Source: Takakia lepidozioides (Eukaryota; Streptophyta; Takakiopsida; Takakiales; Takakiaceae). Taken from it: a stretch of DNA of 64,000 bases. Of the stretch, positions 55,400 through 64,000 are shown one piece after another. A program made the translations under genes and the position numbers. The first letter of the stretch is position 1; every line of letters starts with the position of its first letter. The DNA is taken from NCBI GenBank assembly GCA_030704615.1, contig CM060732.1, forward strand, positions 5,580,001-5,644,000. Direction: 5' to 3'. The notes under the pieces were generated by a model. The model was not told where the DNA came from and made no database searches. It saw nothing but the letters and a program-made list of their open reading frames with translations.

Positions 55400-56235
55400 G
55401 CCATGGTGCTGATGGAGATGATGACGGCCGCCATCATTTTGCGATGAGTGTGACTCTCAACGAGTTATGCTATATTTATGCGAGTAGGCCTGGGGAACAT
55501 GTTGGTGCGCGGAGTTCCTGAAATGTGCCATTGGGATGCACCTCGGATCCTGCAAGGTGGAAGCCCAGGTGGTGGGGTCATCTAGACATTTATCCCAGTG
55601 GACATGGGATCTTCATGCAAACCAAGAGGCGATGGTCACTAAAGCCATGGTGCTGTTGGAGATGATGACGGCCGCCATGATGAGCTATATTATAAGAATT
55701 ACGAGTATGTGGAAAGTGGATGTGGACGATACAAACGCACATCGTATTTTGCAATGAGTGTAACTCTCAACGAATTAGGTTATATTTATGAGGAGATTCT
55801 TGTGTTGTCGTATTTGAAGATACAAGGAAACCCTTCCGTAGACTGTCGATGACATCTTTGACATCATGAAGTTCAATGGGTACAACAAGCCCACTTTCAA
55901 TTTGAAGCCTATTTCCAACTCTCTTGGGCACTATGAGGCTGGTGTGGCAATGCAAATTGTAGGCCTGGTGCTGTTGGAGATGATGACGGCCGCCATGAGG
56001 AGTTGTATTATATGAATTATGAGTATGTGGAAAGTGGATGTGGACGATACAAACGCACATTGCGTTTTGCGATGAGTGTGACTCTCAACGAATTATGTTA
56101 TATTTATGAGGAGATTCTTGTCTTGCCGTGTTTGAAGACACAAAGAAAGCCTTCCGCAGACTGTCGATGACATCTTTGACATCATGGAGTTCAATGGGTA
56201 CAGCAAGCCTACTTTCAATTGTGCGAACCTTGAAA
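55400..56235. repeat. About 318-bp tandem repeat
   Basis: GGTGCTGTTGGAGATGATGA occurs near 55648 and 55966 (and as GGTGCTGATGGAGATGATGA near 55404), each followed by CGGCCGCCAT. Further shared blocks are GGAAAGTGGATGTGGACGAT, GAGTGT(G/A)ACTCTCAACGA and TAGACTGTCGATGACATC. Short frames such as TVDDIFDI..FNGY recur but are broken by stops. The source element is unknown. Confidence 0.7.
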
Positions 56236-57400
56236 TCTGTGTTCAGCGTCCTTGCACGCAGAAGGCAACGTAAGTTGCACAGAAAGTCGGAGTGACTCCA
56301 TCATATTGTGCAATCTATCGTTAGGCATGCAAGCCGAGTAATCAGAAAAAAATGCATTGGTTCCAACAAGTGGAACGCATCCGGTCACTTTATTTTCTTT
56401 TTATACTGACCTAGCTTATTAGGCAATAATTAATTGAAAATCAGGTGCCTAATTACATTTAGAAGTTTTTGGGAAAGCCTAAAACTTGGAAAAATTTCAT
56501 GAGAAGTGCCTAATTGCTCAAATATTGGGAAAAAACATCAAAATGTCCAAATATATGAAAAACAAATGTCTAAATTGTATTATTTAAAGTCCAAAAATAG
56601 AAAAAATGCCTACAATTTATAATTTCATGTCCACACAACTTCGAAAGGGCCCTGCGTTCATGTACCTACATCTTCATAACTCTCATCACCTATCTCATGT
56701 GAATCTTCTGAATCTGAGAGAATGTTAAGGTTAGGAACATCATCATCCTCGATATGCATGTTTGCAAGACATCGGCTCATGCTCTCAATCACATATCAAA
56801 TATTATGTTTTTTTAAGGAGAAAATTACCTCAACAATAGTTTCTGAGAGAGGTAAAAAACAATTGTTGAGATAATATCAATTTTCAATATCATTATGTTT
56901 CTTTACAAGAAAATTACCTCAACAATAGTTTTTTAGGGAGGTCGTAAACAATATCTATTCTCAAGACCATTATGTTTCTTACAAGAAAATTACCTCAACA
57001 ATAGTTTTTGAGGGAGGTCGAAAATACTTGTTCAGTATTATCCAGGGTCGACTGTAATACATGCCTGATGTTCGGAAATTACCTAGGTGAGGTGCCTCAA
57101 TAATAAAAACTAATATGCCTTTGAAACTTTGCTTTATTACAGGGCCCACCCCTGAAAAGGGGCAGTAGCCGCAAGGCGAAGGGGCTTTAGTTATGTCGGC
57201 CTCGACCGGAGTCTTCTCTTTCAAAACAAAACATATTCACTTGCCCCCCAAGGACAAGTTCACCCTGTCATCCAATTTTGTTCATTGTAAGAAAAAATAC
57301 TCTCATGGATGAACGACTATTGCACCCATGACCGGATGTGGTTCAAGCTCAACTTTTGCCCGCATATGCTTGAATATATGTGTAACACATGTGTAAAGAT
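56236..57400. repeat. AT-rich non-coding; three short repeats
   Basis: AAAATTACCTCAACAATAGT occurs near 56822, 56911 and 56985, each followed by a T-rich stretch and AGGGAGGTC or AGAGAGGTA. No gene is supported here. Confidence 0.55.
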
Positions 57401-57435
57401 TCAATAGAAAAAAAAAACATTTGCCTCCCCAATGG

Positions 57436-57500
57436 CGCAGATTTGACCCCGTAATCATCTGGGTGGCACTGAGGGTATTATCCAACTGAGCTACCTTAGG
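57436..57500 (-). tRNA. tRNA-like or SINE-head sequence, probably degenerate
   Basis: On the minus strand GGTAGCTCAGTTGG (57495-57482) fits the A box of a tRNA gene and GGGGTCAAATCT (57450-57439) loosely fits a B box, with normal spacing. The acceptor ends do not pair and no clean anticodon arm forms, so it is not a working tRNA. A related TTTGCC(C/T)CCC flank recurs near 57238, 57416 and 57577, which suggests a tRNA-derived SINE. Confidence 0.3.
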
Positions 57501-60443
57501 AAGGAGCCAATAACCTCCTTTCCGGGGCTATGAAGGCGAATGCATAAAATTCAAAAAATAAAATAAAATAAAATACATATTTGCCCCCCGAAAGATTTAA
57601 AAGTTTATGTAAGACCGTTAGAATTTTAAAATACATTATGTAGGATTTTTCTATAGATACTGTAAGATAATTATTTTATAAAAATATCACCGACCCTCAC
57701 TCCAGTAACGCGGTATTCACGAGATCTCCTTCCCTGTCAATCCTTTAAATGGTTGTCGCTAGAAGATTGGCTTTTGTACTGTCGTCTTTCAGTAGAGCCC
57801 ATGGAGGCAACATCTCTTTCAATGGTGGTGGACAGTGGTATTCATCGCTTGAAGGGCCATGCAGAGTGTGAGCATAAGGGTAACCATAGAAGGGCGAAAC
57901 AGGATAAAGACCAATCACCTACAGTAAAAGAAAACATGGGATGCGTTTGATTGTAGTTGATCCATTCACTCTTGTATTGCAGGAAACAGGCCAATAATTA
58001 ATCTTCTGTTTGCTGATCTTTAGGGACACTTGCTCTGGAGATTCAGTTGATGAACTTTTGATTTGAGTAGTTATTCTCCTTGGCATTGCTTTGTAATCCA
58101 CATTATAAATGAATTGAAATAATTCAAACCAAAAGATATCTACAGTTAAGAATCAAAGTAAGTTAATGAAGACAATCACTACCACCACAAAGATGGAGGC
58201 ACGAATTGAAGGGTTACTTACTTTCTCAACTTCTATTCAGACAGGCATGGATCCCTAGGAAGAGGCCACCTCTGCATATAACATTTTGGTGTATTTACTC
58301 AGACACTCCTCAGACACAGTCTACAGAAACAAAATCTCTGAAATTGCAATTTGTGCAAACTTAACCCTCTGAACAAATAAGATTGGAAGCCGGGTAGAGC
58401 TATAAGTCATGTCAAATCTTTATTTAAATCAACTACACATGAATTGGTTCCAGGGCCTGCCCCGCAAAAAGTCGTACTACATCCACATCTGGATCTTCAT
58501 TGAGCTCCAATAAGCAGGGCCGAGATGTTTGTTCCACTCTTACCTTGAAAGCTTGCGCACCACCACGGATCAACAAAGAATGGCTGGCTGAATGGCTATA
58601 TGCAAGTTTGGTCCAATCATGCCTTGACTACACCCCATAAAATCTACCTGAAATCAACACAACACAGCTATGTAGTTGAACTGCATCAACGAAACATAAG
58701 TAACCGTTAATCCATAGATTTTCAAAACATTTCCTTTCGACAGAGACCCAATTCTAAGGTCGGCTGTACCAGCTGTCAGCTGCTAATGCAAACTCAATAG
58801 TTACAATATATTCACAAGAATCTGGGCCATGGCCACTCCCTTATGACAACGGATCAAAATTCAGGGTCTTCATATTGGTTGCCTAATAGGACTGACTGCC
58901 TACTTGGAAAGCCAGTATAAACAGGGTTGCTCACCGTAGATTCAACCATGTTGATCGTGGATTGCAGTATTTTCGCAGCGTGAAATTAACTTTATATTTG
59001 GCACCCTGTATCACACAACAACATAAGACAAAAGCTCTGGTTAGACAAACTAAATACTGTACGCACAGTGTTGAAGGGACTGAGAAAGAGGGCCACCTTT
59101 GCCAGACCAAGCCTCCCTCCCCGCGCAAGCTGCCGTCCTTCTCTTATCCATCCTCTCTTCCCTCCCTTGTCATTTCGCGCCCTCCAGTCAGTACCACAAT
59201 AAAGTGGAAATACTAAACGTACTGTATGTACATATATATACTGGTGGGCGTTTAAGGGCATAAACAGCTTCACCAGTGGTTGTGGGTTCAAATCAAACTA
59301 CAGGTTGGACGTCATGAAGGTATCCGGTGGATGCCAGTATTCCTTGGGTCAAGTGTGTACACCACGCTTGCTGCGCCAACACATTTATTTTGCCTGCTTC
59401 CTCACTGGCCTTTTGTTTTGTGTTTCTTTGGGGAAACGTTCATCCTCCAATTTCATCTGCACGTTGCTGGAGGCAGATGCCTGGTGAGGATTTTTGTAAG
59501 CGAGGGAGGGCGGGGTGAGATGTGATGAGGAGGAAGCGACACACCCGCTGAGGGCGATGATGTGGCCATGCCAAACGTGGCAGTTAGCAGGGATGTCAGA
59601 TTTGCTACTTTGTAGTGAACTTGTGGGTATTCTTCAGTTTCAGTGGTTTATTTGGGGTGGCACCTCCATGGCCCGGATCCCGAGTTTGGTTCTTGTTCTG
59701 GTGTCGAGGTGGGTAGATACTTGCATTCCTCTGCACCGAAATTGTTGCAGTTTTGTGGGTTGTGGAGAATCTCGATGGATGTGGAAGGTCCGGGGTGTTT
59801 TACCTTGTCACCTGCTCCGCTGATGAGGTGTGCTGGGTTGTCCTCCTCTTTGTCTCCTCCCGCTTCAGAGTGATCGTGAGCATGTAGGTGGAATTTTCTT
59901 TGCAGAAATTCTGTGTTTGGAATGTGTCTTTATCATTCCGTCTGTGTTAGGGGCTTGGCATTGTTGTGTCGGGCAAGATTGTGATTGTTCCGTCGGAATC
60001 CTTCCTTCTTTGCCTTTGGGGTGTAGCTCATTCTAATTTTTTTTTGCTGTCCTCAAATTATTAGATCACTTAACTTCTGCTGAGGGGCTTGTTGGCTTTT
60101 GGATTCGATAACATCGGAAGCCGAGACCAAGTGCTCCAACCAGTGGGGTCCGTGGCTCGATTGCGATTTTTTTTTTTGTCGGTGCGATGGCTCTGTTGCT
60201 CACGAATCCGATGTTCCATCCTCCCAGGTGAATAAGGAGTGAGGATCGGGCTCCTTACAACTTGCAGCCTCATGCATCTCGCATGGAATTGTGCTGGGGG
60301 TCAGCATGTTTGGATGGCTTCTGGTTGGTGAGCTTCTTTTATCATCCTTGTTGTGCCAGTGAAAGGAAAGGTAATTAAACAATAATTCTGCAGATTTCTG
60401 AGATTGATACTGTTTGGGGGGCTTCTATATGGATAGACCGACT

Positions 60444-60511
<68 letters not shown>

Positions 60512-61159
60512 TCATGGTATTTGAACTCTGTTCTGTTTCAGGTCATTCCCTGACAATGAATAGATGGTGAGCAGGTGCCAGAAGTGAGTTCATCTGATAC
60601 ACACAAATAGTGGCGTGCTCTTCCACCACCAATCATCTACCGATCCATTGTTTTGCCTGAAAATTGCTGCAGCAAAGCCTCAGCAGTGGGGAAAATGCAA
60701 CCCTAGTGCACTTATGTTATGAGAGCACATCAACCGAGTCCCAATTGTCTTTGTGGTAATGATACCCTAGGTGAACTCTTAGCCAACACACAATCAAGAT
60801 GTCATCAAACTGGAAGATAGTTTGAAATGTTAGCCCCGGACTAGGATTTGATTTTTCCTCCTTTATTGTTGGCATAGTCCTGATCCATGAGATTCCATAA
60901 TTGACCTACTTTCCATTCTTTATCTCAGTGTTTCCTGGTTTCTCAATTCTCTAAACATTCTCCTGACATAGGCTATTGTTGGGTGTAGATTTAGAAGCAA
61001 CCTCCAAGCAGTTTCATTTTTCTAACTATTTGAAAGATTTGAGAGCTGCAAATACACCCCTTAGCTTCCCTGAGTGAATCAGGATTTTCACCTGCAGGCA
61101 AAGCAACTAAATCTCAAACTACAAGACAGTAGTTTCCATACGGAAAGAAGCAAGCTTGA
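57501..61159. other. Non-coding region upstream of the lipase gene
   Basis: No gene recognised. A (TG)n(AG)n microsatellite lies at about 60446-60508. The part just before 61160 should include the lipase promoter and 5' untranslated leader, but no TATA box or other site is clear. Open frames at 59.3-59.9 kb overlap each other in several frames and are probably chance. Confidence 0.4.
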
Positions 61160-64000
61160 ATGTACCCAAGGCCCAGGGGCATGGCGACAGCAGCGATGGC
61201 AGGGGCAGCAGGAGCTGCAGTAGTTTTGTACTATACAGGCTGGGGGAATCCCTGGGGAGTGTTTGGTAGACCTGTTCCAGATGATCCCTCTGTTGAAGAA
61301 AATTCAGAAGAGGGAGTAGGGAATGTTCCTTTGAGAGGAAATGGAAGACTTGCAGTTATGCCCAGGACAACACGAGCCCCTTCTACTTGGTTCGAAGCTC
61401 TGTCAACTCTGTCTGAGACATTGCGGTTTACCTATGCGGAAACTCTGGGAAAGTGGCCCATTGGGGACCTGGCTTTTGGCATCAACTACCTCCTAAAACG
61501 CCAGGTTTCCTACTTTCTTCTCATCTTTTCCCCACTTGAGCACTTTCACTCCTCCCTCTTTCCCCTTTTCTTATCTTCCCTTCTCTCTTCAACCTTTTAT
61601 ACTCCATCCAGTCCATCATAGGGACCCATGGCCATGAGGCTATGTGAAGGAGGGTTTGTGGACAAATCTCCAACTTTTGTTGTCTACTTGATTTCCTTAG
61701 CCAGGTTACCAATACCAGCTTCCCCCATTTGCTTTGGTTGTCCCCTCCTCTCTTTTGGTTCCCTGTGGGAGGAAAAGTAGAGCAATAATTGATAGGATGT
61801 GCCAAATCTGGGCTGGGCAGGGGCATCTGCATGTGGCAGGTGTTTATGCAGGAGAAGAGAACCAGCAGCTGCATGGACTTGTGGTGCTGACGCAGATGAG
61901 AGAGTTGTTGAGGTTGTTAACTGTATGCATGCATTTCTCGAAGAAACCATTTCCCTTGTTTCTTGAGATTGCAGGATACACAAATGATCAAGTTTTGCTT
62001 CAAGAAGGAAAGGCTGGGGTATGTCATACTGTTACATGCCTTTTTTCTATCCTATTTGTGCGTGTGCAGTTCTGCTAAGCTTCTGTAACGAAAGTGTGAT
62101 GTATAATTTACTCTGTGTTTTCACCAGCTTTGAAGTTATGGCATTCAGTCAGAGCTGTTACAAGATGCTTGCAATTTAAGAAAGGAGATTCTATTCTCTC
62201 TTTATCTGCTCCTTCTGCAGATTGTTATCAGGCAAAGCGCCCTGCTGTTGACTGTGAGTTCTTAAGTAATGGTTTGGATGGAATATGTTTGACAGCTGCT
62301 GAAGCCAGCATTCACAGTCCTGGTGGACCACGAGTCCCATTGCATCTTGCTCCTTGTTCGGGGAACACATAGTGTGAGGGACACTTTGACAGCGGTCACA
62401 GGTGCTATCGTGCCATTCCATCACACCGTTCTTGGCGATGCTGGTGTGAATAGCTTGGTTCTTGGCTATGCACACTGTGGCATGGTGGCAGCTGCACGGT
62501 GGATTGCGCAGCTTTCTACCTCCCATATATTGCAAGCCCTCAAGGAGTACCCTATGTACAGTGTGAAGGTGAGTTCTGTTTCCTGTCTACCTCCTGATTG
62601 TGTGCACAAATGACTTACATTCCTAAGTTGGGACTTCTATGGTTTTCTGTGCATCTGTTAATGGTCATTGATATAAGCCTTGTGAGAGATCTCTGGCTGT
62701 TAAGTATGTAATATGTTTGAACGTAAGCTGTTATGGTTGCAGGTTGTGGGTCACTCTCTTGGAGGTGGGACAGCTGCCTTGCTGACCTACATTCTCAGGG
62801 AGCGGGAGGCTTTTTCCTCAACACATTGTGTCTGTTTTGCACCCGGTATGGAGTGTTTGCTAGCCTTTCTAATAGGTCGCCGCTCTGTTCCTCTCTTCCA
62901 GTCATCCTGGGAAACAGATTGTATTTTGAAATTAGCATAAAAATTAGGCGTGCTGCAAGCAGGATTGCTGACTTGAAACTTTTCATGTGGTTGAATTAGA
63001 TGGCAGTTGAATTTCTTGGCTTTGAAGCTCAGGATATTGCGTGTGGCATGGCAGCGGCATGTATGACATGGGAGTTGGCAGAGTCAGGTCGGTCATTCGT
63101 GACCACAGTTATCAATGGATCTGATCTGGTGCCGTGTTTCTCTCCGGCTTCACTTGATGACCTCCGTGCAGAGGTTTGTTTGCGTTTCTCTTTCTTTGGG
63201 GATGATCGTATTGCTCGGGATATTTAATGTTGCAGAAGTTTTGGTCACTATGACGAACTTGAAGTTTTAATTTGGGGGTTTGTGTAGCCGACTAATTTGA
63301 CAGGGACTCCCGCATGAGTCCCTTCCCCTTAGGGAACTGTCAAGTGCTTTCTTTCTCTTGTTTATTTATGTGAAACCTAATGAACAAATGGGGTGGATCT
63401 TACATCTTGATGGTTTATGCAGGTGACGGCTTCTGCATGGGTCAAAGATTTCCAAGAGCAGATTGAGCGAACACGTATTCTTAGGACGGTTTACCGCTCA
63501 GCCACAGCCTTGGGCAGCCGTTTGCAATCCATAGCTAGCCTTTCACGTGCATCACTGCCTTACTCCTCCCTTATCGTATCCAGAGCTGCTCAAACTGGGG
63601 CAGCTGGTGCTGGTGCTATTTGGCGGCCTGTTTCTAGTGGGACCCAGGTACATTTTCTTCTACGCCTCAGTTTATGAGAAGAGATCAAAAGTTTTCTTTC
63701 CACGATCTCTCCTTCTGTGTGTGCTCCCAATGCTGCAGGTCTTGCTTTGCTTCTGTTGAAGCCCAGAGAGAGGGAGGGAACAAGGAATTCATCTTCCCTG
63801 GGGGAGATCTGGAAGCCATAGTTTCAGTAATCAGGGGCAAGCCTTGGGCACAGCGTGACTGTCAAACATCTGTATGTCCCCTCTCAAAGTCATACTGCAG
63901 AGCATGGCCTTCTGGGCATCTAGGGTGGGCAGGTGGCATGATATCATGTTTGAAGATCATGTAGCTGATATACCGTGTTTGTGTTTGTCTGCTAATCTTT
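61160..64000 (+). CDS. Class 3 lipase with mono-/diacylglycerol lipase N-terminus, 3' end outside window
   Basis: Exons join in phase: 61160-61504, 61821-62018, 62296-62568, 62743-62845, 63055-63173 and 63423-63647, all GT-AG; later exons are uncertain and the gene runs off the window. The start is 61160 or the ATG at 61181 (MATAAMAGAAGAAV), the latter matching the usual start of this family. The N-terminal segment AAVVLYYTG may anchor it to a membrane. The lipase core has VVGHSLGGGTAALLTYILRE with the nucleophile elbow GHSLG (Ser277 from the first ATG) and a likely catalytic Asp in NGSDLVP (Asp330). Conserved blocks LLLVRGTHS and LVLGYAHCGMVAAARWI agree with plant proteins annotated as sn1-specific diacylglycerol lipase-like. 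It probably hydrolyses acylglycerols. No defects seen up to 63647. Confidence 0.88.

Noticed and set aside
60446-60508. TG/AG repeat as a promoter element of the lipase gene
   Set aside because: It is a simple microsatellite about 650 bp upstream with no support for a regulatory role beyond position.

Overview
The window looks like nuclear DNA of a large, repeat-rich, seed-free land plant; a fern or lycophyte is my best guess. The reasons are an intact, intron-rich KDM3-type histone demethylase with a plant WRC domain, a plant-type class 3 lipase, many PPR fragments joined to an organellar ssDNA-binding (PDF) motif, and several decayed plant transposon families. Nothing prokaryotic or organellar was seen. 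Species was inferred from protein families only.

Layout: 0.15-2 kb, minus-strand exons of an unknown protein. 2.1-3.7 kb, a broken Plavaka-like transposase. 5.3-5.9 kb, a LINE remnant. 6.6-10.1 kb, a field of broken PPR pieces and repeated PDF-motif exons. 10.1-13.2 kb, a dense satellite of GGCGCC-centred palindromes joined to the 3' end of a mobile methyltransferase-like gene. 15.2-17.9 kb, a nearly open SWIM/DDE transposase (minus) running into a 500-base gap. 18.4-21.3 kb, a broken gypsy pol with a PHD-finger remnant and LTR pieces. 21.3-27 kb, mostly non-coding. 27.07-35.13 kb, the KDM3 gene (minus, 12 coding exons, 1091 residues), with tandem LINE tails in its fifth intron. 37.8-44.4 kb, a minus-strand gene with a ParB-like domain and a DNA N4/N6-methyltransferase-like domain. 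44.5-46.4 kb, a second palindromic satellite. 46.6-49.1 kb, a plus-strand decayed relative of the SWIM/DDE transposase, cut by a gypsy fragment at 49.1-53.7 kb. 55.4-61 kb, repeats and non-coding DNA. 61.16 kb to the end, the 5' part of an intact-looking class 3 lipase gene (plus).

Only two loci look like working host genes: the KDM3 demethylase and the lipase. Most other coding signal is transposon-derived and broken by stops or frameshifts.

The most interesting unit is 37.8-49.1 kb. A ParB-like plus methyltransferase-like gene and a SWIM/DDE transposase are transcribed away from each other, and the space between them is filled with near-perfect palindromes centred on GGCGCC. Related palindromes also fill an intron of the methyltransferase-like gene. 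A second copy of the satellite at 10.1-13.2 kb lies in the opposite orientation, still attached to the 3' end of the same gene, so it reads as an internally deleted derivative. I infer a large DNA transposon family that carries its own DNA-modification gene and palindromic control region. Both copies here are damaged.
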